A stretch of DNA of 64,000 nucleotides. Origin: Aphelocoma coerulescens (lineage: Eukaryota > Chordata > Aves > Passeriformes > Corvidae). Positions 1 to 10,340 of the stretch are shown here, in pieces. The notes beneath the pieces are model-generated. The model was not told the origin of the DNA. It made no database searches and was given only the letters and a program-made list of their open reading frames with translations. The position numbers were made by a program, and so were the translations under genes. Location: assembly GCF_041296385.1 (NCBI RefSeq), contig NC_091014.1:16963578-17027577 (forward strand). Reading direction: 5' to 3'. Numbering within the stretch: the stretch's first letter is position 1; every line of letters begins with the position of its first letter.

Positions 1-239
1 ATGGCATAATTTGATTGAATATTGTGGTTTAGTCTTAATTTCCTTTTTGCTTTTGTCTTTTTATACTGGGTTTGCTATACTGCTAAAGGAAAATGTATGG
101 TTGATATAAATTCAGTGGCTTTGCCTTTTATAAAAGCCTCTCATGATCCGTATTTGCTGTACTTATCCTAAGTACTCATTAAGGTTGCTGTGCAAGAAAA
201 TAATATTCCTGTTGGTACTGTGTCACATTATTTTCTCAA

Positions 240-606
240 TGCTGGGTAGCTGCATGGTTATCCTGGCATCCCGCAGTGGAAGGGAGAAGAAGAGAGATCC
301 AACAGGCAGGCATTGTGCAGCAAGATTCCTTTATTTAATTATTTTACAACTCTTTTATAGACTTTTTTCATCATAGTCTTATTAGTCAAAGGATCAGCCA
401 CCCCCCTGCGGTGATTGGCTAAAATCCTAAAACATCCATTGTTAAAATATTTTTTACTGCACCATAAACAAAGCTCTACAAGGTTGCAGGTGTTCATAGT
501 TTATAGAACTCTACAAACATCTTCCATGAGAGAGAAAAGTATTTCATGGGACTGGAAAGAAGCAAGAAAAATTCTTCCTAGCAGCAATATTTGTATCCAC
601 ACACGG
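240..606 (-). mobile_element. LTR-like fragment of an old endogenous retroelement (antisense)
   Basis: Read on the minus strand, this block looks like the end of U3 plus R/U5 of a retroviral-type LTR. It has a CCAAT box (ATTGG on + at 414-418), a TATAAAAG box (352-359) about 55 bp further on, and an AATAAA signal (330-335). A pyrimidine-rich stretch and a possible CA end near 240 (TGCTGGG on +) follow. The U3 boundary is unclear. A second possible end at 758 would give 4-bp TCAA flanks (236-239 and 759-762), but a 4-bp match could be chance. No gag, pol or env sequence is adjacent, so at most this is a solo LTR or remnant. I recognise the general layout but cannot name a family; the promoter-like element order is the main support. 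Confidence 0.45.
330..418 (-). promoter_or_regulatory. CCAAT, TATA and poly(A) signal cluster inside the LTR-like block
   Basis: On the minus strand the order is CCAAT (414-418), TATAAAAG (352-359), AATAAA (330-335), spaced as in compact LTR promoters. The direction opposes TBC1D22A transcription. Whether it is active cannot be judged from sequence. Confidence 0.35.
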
Positions 607-3600
607 TGAAGTGAATCTTGATGTAGTAGGTAGCTGTGTGAGTGGTTGAAGCTTGTACTCCTTATTTGCTAATACTAATGGATTACCAGTATATGAAAGG
701 TGATGCTTGTGCTTTGGAGAGTGCTAATGCATTATGTCAGTGACTCAAGCAACCTTCATCAACCCAGACATATGGATCACAACTCCCCTTAAAGTAACTG
801 TCCTTGTGTGTACACTCCAGAACATTACAGAAGATTTCAAACAGCCAAAATACTCTCTTAATTTAATCATAATCTCATTTCGCTTAAACTCCAGAAAATA
901 ATTTTGATGAATTTTGTTTAATGGAATTTTTTTAGTTTGTTAATAGAATATTGTTATAGATGAGATGGAGTTTGAAGATAAAATATTATTCAATCTCATT
1001 AGTGTTCTTGTCATCATCATTCAGGTTTTTCTTGGAATTACACAAAAAAATTGAGAGGGAGGATCAATAATATGAGGAATCTCTTATAACTAATTATCTT
1101 TTCTGTTTCCTGTAATGACAGTAGAGCTTCTCTACTCTAAATCATGAACCATTTCTCATGGTTTGTAAAAGGTCATACTCATGTGACATGCTATCTTCCA
1201 CTTTCGCTTCATTTAGGCTAGAAAGCAAAGAGACATGTTGTAGGAATGCCCAAATTAATTCAGGATTTGTGTTTCCAGAATTTATGGGTGCTTAGCACTT
1301 GGCTGGTTTCATGCTTGGAAGAGTCTAAACTTCTTCAATTTACTGTAAGACAACTGGTAATTACATGAGAGTTTGAGGTAGCCATTTGGAGAAGGCTTTT
1401 GTAGATAAAAGAAGTCTGGGGATTCCATAAACATTGATAAAAGATGTTAAAATCATGTAACATTCTGTCCAAATTAGCAATAAGGCAGTTCTAGGAAAAA
1501 AACCTTAGCCTATTGTAATGTTAAATATATTTTTTATATATGTTGGCTTCTTATTAGTATTACAGAAAATTATAAAGGCACTATTGACAACTCAGTATAA
1601 ATATTCTGCAACTTGTGCGTGGATAAGTTTGAAAAGATTTTTTCTACATGTTTTCTAGAACAGCTCAGGCCAGGTTTTGCATTTGTGTTCTGCACAGTCT
1701 GATCTTATTTTCTCTTGTAGATAAAGAAATTCCATGTTATTACTGTTTCACATTTTTTCACCAAAAATCGCCAATTTTTTTTTAGAATTGGCCCTTGAAT
1801 GTTAGTAACAAGAGATGGAAAAAGGCAGAAAATTATTAAAAATAATAATTAAAAAAGCCCTTACTATTGCTGTATATACTTTCCCCCTTCTCTTGAAAAT
1901 GGAAGTGATGGAAGAATACCCAAGAATATAAAACGAGTGCTGCATTTTAACTTTCTCATAAGGAAGTTCATCTAGAATTTAGCTACATTTTTGAAAGATT
2001 CAGGAAAATTTCAGAATTTCTGCTGTTTCCATTGTGAATGCATCTTCTGATTGTTCTGGACAGTTACCCCAGCTATTCCTACATATGATGTTTTCATTGG
2101 GACAATTTCTAATTTATATTTATTTTAATGTAAAAAAAAACATTAAAATTTTTTTAAGAGGAAGGTATTTTTAGAGCAAAATTTAAGTTGTTATATTTAG
2201 ATTGCTTCAAAGAATGACTTTTAATAAATACTGAGTAGTATTGTTGGGGGAAACACTTTTAGTTATTCCTAAGTGCAGTTAAAATGCTGTTTCACCTTTT
2301 AAAACCATGTTCTATTAATAATTTTAAAAGTCCTATTTTTCTTATTGCTGCCATGTTTTATATGTATTCTCATTCACATCAAATGACAAATTTGATAATG
2401 CCTTTTGTCTTAATGTTCTAAGCAAATTAGTCTTGACTCTACTAATCATACTTTATTTACTTGTTTCTCTTGGGTTACAAATATCTTGGTTGGCCAGTTA
2501 TCTAAAGTTCTGTAGATAATGCCACAACTAAGGACTTGTAATAAAGTACTTTAGTGTTGTGGCCTTAAATTCATATTTTGCGTAGTTTTGCTACTCACAT
2601 AATTTTTTAAAATATAACTCTCTTGTAAATAGTTATGTGTTGTATATAAATATGTGCAAATCAAGTTCTTCCTGAAATGTAGTCAGTTAAAACTTTTTCA
2701 TTTTTATATGCATTTTTGTTTAACCACAGTGAAAGAGCTTATTTAATTGTACCATTCTGTGTACTTCTCATGCTTTGAAATATTTGCTGTAGATATGCCT
2801 GAAAGGTTGGTTGGTTAAGCTCTCAATATTTATGTATAATATGTTTTCTTGTTTAATTGGAGAAGTTTATAAAACATTGTTCATTAGAATAGGATTAGTA
2901 CTGGTGGGATTATCCTTTCTAATGTCTGAGTTTATTTAAAAGCTGTGTGTTTTTTCTGGGCTGCTAAAGTTTAAAATGTCCACACTTCACTTGGGATTCT
3001 TACAGTTTCTTCTCTGAATGTTGTGTGGATGTTTTGCATTCAGCAGGAATCCCAGGAGATAAAGGTGCCTATTCCCATAGAACTGTCCAATGCTTCCAAC
3101 ACAAACGTTTCACAGTTCTGCTCAGAACTTAATTTCATATGACGAGTTAAGCCAAAAACTACTTAGAGATACCTAATGAGTATTTTTAATGCTTTCATAG
3201 TTTCTGAAGGACGTTCAGTTTCTCTGCCGATTGAACTTTTTAAACTGCAGAGAAAATGGTTTTGCTTTTTTCTTTAAGAAAATCTGACTCTCAAAAAGGC
3301 AAAATATCAACCAAGACTAATACATTTTCTTATTAATCTGTTTACTTTTGTTTAATAAAAACTCACAGAAGAAGTTATCTGTTCAATATATGTGATAGAT
3401 ATAGATTAATTAATTTGGTTTTTAATTTGAATCTTGGGTGTTCATACAATGAAGTGATAATGAAACTGTGCTAATAGATGACATTTGATCTATCTTTGTT
3501 ACATATTCAACCACGCTAATGATTTTTTGTTTGATGGTTAAAGAATGCATAATTGTATGTGCAAAATTATGTTCATGTTTAATTATATTGTAAAACATTT

Positions 3601-4555
3601 TACTGACACCAATAACTTTGAATTAGGATTGTGTTGAAGTATCTGGAAAAAAGAGCTCTAATTGCAAGAGTTGCAAAACTGGTATACTCAGCCATGCGAA
3701 AGCATTTTGAATTGGAAATGGACATAGAATTTACTTAGACTTTACTGCTGCTATTGAGAATGAGTGATTAATAAGGACCTTGTTTCTTGGTCCATCTTTG
3801 TATGCCAGATTGGTGCTGAAGTGATTAAAAATCTTGTAAGCATTTAATAATTGTTTTAATTAATTTGCACTGTAAAGCTCTTTCACATTTTAATAAAGCT
3901 ATTTTATTTAGCTCAATAGTAGTTATTTTATATCTGACTTTATGGTTGTAATTACTGTATTATACTTTAATCCACTTGTAAGTGCTGTTCACTGGGCATT
4001 ATAATTAATTTATATATCTTTTAAATAATATTTTTTATGTTTTACTGTGGAGATTATATTTGTATGCTATTACAGAGTTCAGAGATCTTAGCAAAAGTTG
4101 AGACTGACTGTAAAATAATTTGTGAATTCCTGACTGCTGTAAGCACTTTAAGTTTTAAATAGCCAAAACTTACTAGTTTCATGGCAAATTAAAAAAAGAA
4201 AAAAGGGAAGAAAAAAGATGTTTCACATGATGGGGAATTTAAAAAGTGTCAGGCATAAACCCTTTTATGAATGCACACAGGTATGATTTAGAAGAACAGG
4301 TAGAGAAGTAGAGAAGTAGAAGTGTCTCATCAAACATATTTTTCTCTGTTGTTTGTTTTACTCAAAATATTAAGTTTGAGGTCTATCTGGAAACCAGGAT
4401 TTTTTTTGAACTTTGAACTAGAAGGGTAGGTCTTTTTTGATTACTACTAAATGTTTTTCCTAGTATTTTTTTCCATTTGGTGTTACATACCACAGAGTTG
4501 TTACTTTCATTTGATTCCATGAGGCAACTAGGCCTTTCCTTCCCCCCTTCCCTCC

Positions 4556-4598
4556 TCTAGTATTTCTTCTTTTGCTTCTAGTATTTTCTTCTTTTGCT
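4556..4598. repeat. Tandem duplication of a 21-22 bp pyrimidine-rich unit
   Basis: TCTAGTATTTCTTCTTTTGC at 4556 is repeated at 4577 with one extra T. It follows a C/T-rich stretch. Confidence 0.9.
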
Positions 4599-5372
4599 TT
4601 GGTAGCAGTGTCTTGGGCTTTTCAGTATTAGAGTATATATTTTGTGTATGATGAAGATGCTTCTCAGTCATAGCTGTGAGCTGTATGTTTAGTGAGCTAA
4701 ATTCAAATAGACCATTATCTTTAAATTGTAGGCCATGAGAAGAATGTAACTGGTAATATTTCTGGGTTTCTGCCGGTCATATTTTCATTTTTAGGACTTT
4801 CAGTGCATTTTTAAAAATGCTTTTATTGTAATTTTTAACAGTGGACAATTTTAGCCAGTTATAAAAATAAACTAAATCTGGAACAAGATATAATCAGCAT
4901 ATAAACATTTTACTTGGATCTCTACTATTACTTGAAGTGGAACTATATGTATCATGATGAGATCTTGTCTTGAGGTGCACATCTTTAGAATGTCTTCTTC
5001 AGTCAGCAGGAACTTCTTTTGTAATTAATGTATATTAATAAAAGTTAATATACATAACTACTAATAACTCATTGCTAAGCTGTTGTCTTGACAGAATTAC
5101 TTTTGTTCAGAATTTCACATTGGGGGTTTTAAGCCCTTATCTGCATCTGGCAGCATCTGGTGTTGAGATTTTACTTCAAACTCTTACCTTTGTGTCCCAT
5201 AAACACCCTGGCTTTGAACAATGTAGAAATTATTCAGAAGGAGAGAGAATTAGCTTAAAAATTAGCTTTCAATGGATAGATTACTAAAAAAGAAGTCAGC
5301 CATTGACTGGTGACAAGGTTCTTTCTTTTGGACAGCAAGGTTCTGTATGTGGGAACTGTAACATAGGGGTGG

Positions 5373-6230
5373 AGTGCACCCTCAGTCAGTTTGCACCAAG
5401 TCAAGTGGGAGTGTTGATCTGCTGGAGGAAGACTCTGGACAGGGATCTGGACAGGCTGGATCAATGGGTCAAGGCCAGTTGTGTGAGGTTCAACAAGGCC
5501 AAATGCCAGGTCCTTCTCTTTGGCCACAACAACCCCAGACTGCCCTGCAGGGTGGGGCAGAATGGCTGAAACGGCATGGCAGAAAAGGGCGGGGGGGTGC
5601 TGGTCAACAGCTGGATGAACATCAGCCTGTGTGTGCCCAGGTGGCCAAGAAGGCCAATGTAATCCTGGCTCGTATCAGAAACAGTGTGGCCAGCAGGACC
5701 AGGGTAGTGATTGTCTGGCACTGGTGAGACGTTCAGCTCTGGGCCCTTCACAACAAGAAAGACATTGAGGTGCTGGAGTACATCCAGAGAAGGGCAGTGG
5801 AGCTGGTGAAGGGTCTGGAGCATAAGTTTGATGAGTAGTGGCTGAGGGAGCTGGGAGTGTTTAGCCTGGAAAAGAGGGCCGGGGAGACATTATTGTTTTC
5901 TACAACTGCCTGAAAGGAGGTTGTAGCCAGGTGGGAGTTGGTCAGTTCTCCCAAATAACAAGTGACAGGATGAGAGGAAATGACAAGAGGATGTTGTGTT
6001 AGGAGAAGTTTAGGTTGGAGATCAGGAAACATTTTTTCACCAGAATGATTATCAAGGACTGGAACAGGCTGCCCAGGGAAGTGGTTGAGTCACCATCGCT
6101 GGAGATATTTAAAAGATGTGTAGATGTGGCATTTAGGAACATGGTTTAGTGGTGGGCTTTAGTGTTAAGTTAATGGTTTAGTATCAAGATCTTACAGGTC
6201 TTTTCCAGCCTAAATGATTACATGATTCCA
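5373..6230 (+). mobile_element. CR1 LINE, 5'-truncated copy with its 3' end
   Basis: This is the 3' 0.86 kb of a chicken-repeat-1 (CR1) non-LTR retrotransposon in the same sense as TBC1D22A. It opens with the CR1 stretch GTGCACCCTCAG (part of the reverse transcriptase ORF2). It then encodes recognisable ORF2 pieces such as [16 protein letters not shown] and AQVAKKANVILARIRNSVAS, later [11 protein letters not shown], and RLPREVVESPSLEIFK-like residues. The frame is broken: there are stops near 5725 (after WHW) and 5836 (after KFDE), and a G-run at 5589-5595 sits at a frameshift. The end, CAGGTCTTTTCCAGCC followed by ATGATTACATGATTCCA, matches the CR1 3' terminus with its ATGATTCT-type tail. 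No intact protein is possible. CR1 is the main LINE of birds and reptiles, and this is a main reason for calling the window avian. Confidence 0.9.
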
Positions 6231-6524
6231 CGGAAAACAGGACTGCTAGCGTGTTTCTACAGCATGTTTTCGTAGGTTAAAGATCGATGCACAAAAATCA
6301 TTGTGCATGCAAATGGCAATGCCAATAAGCTCCTGTGGCAAAGATTGGCTCATTATTTTACTTTCTTTTTGCTTTGGTATCAGAGCAGTTAATCTTGCAC
6401 TTTTTAAGAAAAATTGTGTGGCTTTTAATGAGAAATACTCACTTTGTTTTGTTGAACTAAAACGCCTCTTTATGACAGATTGTTAACTTATCTTCATTTC
6501 AGATAATTTTTAACACCTAGTGCT

Positions 6525-6600
6525 TTTTATAGTTACTATTTATATTTACTAATTTTATATTTATTTTATTTTTATATTATTTTATATATTTTTATTTTGT
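6525..6600. repeat. AT-rich low-complexity tract
   Basis: About 75 bp made almost only of TTTTAT and TATTTA words. Confidence 0.9.
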
Positions 6601-8059
6601 GACAAATGTAAAGTATTGAAAAAATAGAGTTAAAAGCAAAGTGCTCAGGGTATGAAATATGACTAAAAAATAAACTTTAAGTAATGGTCAAAATTTCAAA
6701 ACTAGGTCAAACATCAGAAACGATTACTAGGATTGATAGGAATCTTTGAGTAAAGGTGAACACCAAAAGGCTAATGTTCTGAAGTGATGAATTGTACAGA
6801 TGGATGTGGTGATACCATGCTGTGCCACAGTAATTTGGCAGTTCATGCATAATCTTACATTATTTTGCGATTCCTCTTAGCTTATGTGTAAACTTGCTTA
6901 GGGGCTTGTTCTAACAGCATCCTTCTGTCAGGACAACAGAGTCATGCTTTAGTACAGGTTGTTTCTGTCCTTAACTGTTTAGTTCATAATTCTGTAATCA
7001 TATCGATTTTAATTTTGAAATCAGTGAAACAGCATGAGATGCTGACATTGAACGTGAAGACTAAATATGTGTATGGGCCCATCTAACATGAGAAGCATCT
7101 GTTTAAGGTGGCTGTGATCATTGAAAATAATGTACCAATAAGTGTATTTAATAAAAATATGAATAGTTATAAATGGCTTTTGTCTACAAGTTACCTATTT
7201 TTGACAGTATACTACTTTGGAATGTATCTCTATAATGTATTTTATTCTTTAATCAGAAGACTTCCTTCACCCAAACTTTATGTGTAGATTTATGTAAAGT
7301 GTTGGGAAACTTACCAAATATAATTCTTATTTCTTTTAAATTTTGATTAAAGCATTGATTTTTTAACTGTAAAATAATTTTGCTATCAGAAACTGCAGTA
7401 GAAGTAGTTTTTATAAAATACTTGAAGTCTTAAAGCTGACAGTAATTATGTATCTTCTTGTTCATTGCACATACATACTTATTTTCATTGAAATGGAAAA
7501 TTTAGATTTAGATTATGCCGGTCCAAATTACCTTTATCAGCAAATTAGACTCTACTTACAATTACTTACAAAGTAGGAAGAATTAGCTTCTTTACTCACT
7601 GCATCTTCTATTCCAGTCTTGCATCAATTAGGTATAAAGTACAGAGTTTAGTAATCCATTTTTCAACTTGTTTAGGCTAGAAAGCAACTTTCAAGAAATT
7701 CATTATGCCCATTAACTACCATAGTTGAAATATCACAACTGGCACAATTTATTGTTCTTCATTACTTACTTTTAATGGCTACAAGCAACCAAATGAAAAT
7801 TGTTTCTGCTGTGTGAAGAACAAAAATTTTGTGAGTTAGTAACTTTGCTTAGAAATAAAACTGACCTTTTTTTCTCATCCTGCTTGATGTACTAGATTAT
7901 CAAATCATAGTAGTCTGCAATTTAGGTACCTAAATGTGACAGTCAAATAATAAATTTAACCTAGTATCTCACTTCAGTATATTTAACTTGCAGCTAAATT
8001 TTTCTAAAGCAAAGGCAGACACACAATAGTAGCTCAGCATTTGGCATGAATAAGTGATC

Positions 8060-8625
8060 TAATAATGGTGCAGTGGGCAGAGAACTGGCAGAGGACAAGG
8101 CTCAAAGGGTTGTAGTGAGTGAGGCTACATCTGGAAGGTGAACGTTCACCTGTGATGTCCTTCAAGGTTCAATTCTAAGGCCGACTCTGTTGAATATTTT
8201 TATCAGTGATCCGATGCAGGAGTTGAATGCACCATTACCAAGTCTGCAGATGATGCTATACCGGGAGGTACTGGTTACACTTGAGGGACAAGATGCCTTG
8301 CAGAGGGATCTTGTTAGATCAGAGCATTGGGCAGTCATCAGTGTTTTATTTAAGATTTGAAAATTTAACAAGAACAAATGACAAGTTCTGCGCCCATGAT
8401 ACAGTAATTCTGAGCACAGGTATAGACTGGGAGAAGAGTGGCTGGAGAACAGCCCTGAGGAAAGGGATCTGGTGTGTCCTGGCCAGGAGGGCAAATCCCA
8501 TCCTGGGTGCATCAAACACAGCATTACCAGCTGGTCAAAAGAGTTGATTACCCCACTGTATTCAGTGTTGGTGCAGCATCACCTTGAGCACAGTGTGCAG
8601 TTCTGGGCCTCACAATTTAAGAATT
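8060..8625 (+). mobile_element. CR1 LINE, internal fragment of a different subfamily
   Basis: This second CR1 piece is truncated at both ends. Typical ORF2-derived stretches appear in order: GGCTCAAAGGGTTGTAGTGA, CAAGGTTCAATTCTAAGGCC, a degraded TTTATCAGTGATC block with TTGAATGCACCATTA, GGGCAAATCCCATCCTGG, CATCAAACACAGCATTACCA and GTGCAGTTCTGGGCC. Compared with the usual CR1 order, a segment between the AAAGGGATCTGG and GTCCTGGCCAGGAGGGC blocks is missing (near 8470), so there is an internal deletion. The 3' UTR and tail are absent: similarity stops near 8625, where unique sequence starts. Wording in the shared blocks differs from the copy at 5373-6230, so these are separate insertions of distinct subfamilies. 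Confidence 0.82.
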
Positions 8626-9754
8626 TGTCTATATTTGTTTATATTGTGGAAGGGTATGACTTTAAGAGCATAGATACCAGGTCTGCTGAAGACTGCTTTA
8701 GCCACAGATAAATGGAGGCTGACAAGTGCTATGGAGAAATACCAGTGCTTAATACATTTTCATTGATATTTGTTTTCAGCTATCATTGGAGACAAGATGT
8801 GATAAGTGGACCTTTGGAGCAATGTGTTGTGATGTCTTATTTTTTTAAAAAAACCTTATTTGTAATTGTTTTTAAAACCTTCAAGATTTCTACTTCCAGC
8901 TTCCATATTGAAACAACTGTTTTATATTGGCTGACATTTTCATATAGCCAAAAAATACATCTTGAGGGGAAAAAAAAATGGAGCAGCTTCAGCCTTTATT
9001 ATAATTTAGTTTCACTTAACTTCTGTTACCTTAATTTCTAGGTAACGTTTCCTGTAATAGTGCTGCCATACTCTTGGGATTATTCTTTTAATTAATTTAG
9101 TGGTTTAGTGTATTTTTAGATATTTATTAGATAGGTAAAGTTTTTAAGATGAGCATTTACTCATTGTTTTAGCTGATAATACATCTCCGTGAGTGTGGAT
9201 GAAGGGGTGATCTGGGCAGCAAAAATCTCTAAAGAATATATTTGTATACGGAAAGACAGTAGGAATGTCTTATTTAGGCTTTAATAAAGACTTTTTGTCA
9301 TAAATTTGTCCAAAATAAGACATTGGCATTTCTGCAGTATTTGTCACCCACACCATGCTAATACCATATCTGAGCCTGTTAACTAAAGCCTGTTAACAGA
9401 ATGTCTGTGATTCTTTTTGGAGAAAATTCTGCTCAATATAGACAAGCCGTGTAATAGATTAGTTCTATTAGCTCTAGCAATAACCTTGCAAGTGACTATC
9501 ACAGCTTTCAAATAGTATAATGTTCTACAATAAACACAGTGCATGTGGGCATGAGTGTAGAAACCATTGATTTGTACTGGTTTTATTTGCATTTATTTCT
9601 AATACTAAGAAATTATTTAAGCTGCAAATTAGTAAAGCTTTTTCAACCGTATTTCCTACACATTAGTCTCAATTTTTTTCTCAAATGAATGCAACCGTTA
9701 TATGTCCTTTCCTTCTATTTCTTTGCCTTCGTAATTTAATAATGTTTGGTTTGT

Positions 9755-9815
9755 TTCTTTTTTTTAAATTTTTTTTTTGGGGTTGTTTTTTTTTTTTTTT
9801 TAATTTTTCTTTTAG
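9755..9815. repeat. T-rich low-complexity tract
   Basis: T runs of 9-17 bases interrupted by AAA and GGGG, 400 bp before the TBC1D22A acceptor. Confidence 0.9.
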
Positions 9816-10212
9816 ATTGCCAACACTTTATTTTTGGAGGCCATTATGTTATTTGGAAGCTATGTTTCTTGCCCCAAATAATTTGTAACCTAAGAAAATA
9901 ATGAGGATATATGTACCTAATAATTTCACATTATAATTTGTGGTATATTGTAAAGCTCTGATCTTAATGCTTTCTTAAGATGGTGCAACTCGGACCAGTT
10001 ATTTAATCCATCTAGTGGCAGAAAAATCAATCCAGTGTAATGTTTCACTAATTTGTATATTCAGTGTTCTCATTTGGTTATGAGAATTTGCATGCACTAC
10101 CACAAGTTGTTTCCATGAGATTGGAGGAGTATTTTATTGTTTTAGACAATGTACTTGGTACTTCAAGACTTCAGAAAAGTTGCAGTAAAATACCTCTTTA
10201 TTCTGTCTTCAG

Positions 10213-10340
10213 AACAAGTTCACAGGCACTTGGATCAGCATGAGGTGAAATACTTGCAATTTGCTTTCCGTTGGATGAATAACTTGCTGATGAGAGAAGT
10301 CCCTTTACGGTGTACCATCAGGTTATGGGACACATACCAA
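10213..10340 (+). CDS. TBC1D22A: TBC1D22A internal coding exon (C-terminal half of the TBC Rab-GAP domain)
   Basis: This internal exon encodes part of the TBC domain of TBC1D22A. TBC proteins are GTPase-activating proteins for Rab GTPases; TBC1D22A and its paralogue B are known to bind the Golgi adaptor ACBD3. The exon is 128 nt. The acceptor is a pyrimidine-rich tract ending CTTCAG at 10212 and the donor is GTAAGT at 10341. Its first two bases complete a codon begun in the preceding exon (phase 1 intron), then 42 codons run to Gln at 10338-10340 (phase 0 exit). Diagnostic peptides are FAFRWMNNLLMRE followed by VPLRCTIRLWDTYQ, the conserved FRWxxxL...RLWD block of TBC domains. REVPL favours paralogue A (REL in B, from memory). 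The catalytic Arg and Gln fingers lie in upstream exons outside the window. A longer open frame, 10149-10664, is only this exon read through into intron on both sides. The family call is very secure, the paralogue call slightly less so. Confidence 0.93.

Larger units (their letters stand above)
1..10212 (+). other. TBC1D22A: Upstream intron of TBC1D22A (3' part)
   Basis: AT-rich intronic sequence ending at the acceptor AG at 10211-10212. I looked for the preceding coding exon, which should encode the segment ending in an LVSRIDE-type peptide, and did not find it, so the intron probably starts before the window. Repeats inside are an antisense LTR-like block (about 240-606) and two CR1 copies (about 5373-6230 and 8060-8625). 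In 607-5372 I see only AT-rich unique sequence and a short pyrimidine-rich duplication at 4556-4598. In 6231-8059 and 8626-10212 I see nothing beyond low-complexity AT or T tracts. Confidence 0.85.

Noticed and set aside
5303..6032. Several overlapping open frames on both strands
   Set aside because: They are frames within the CR1 copy; the real ORF2 frame is broken by stops and a frameshift.
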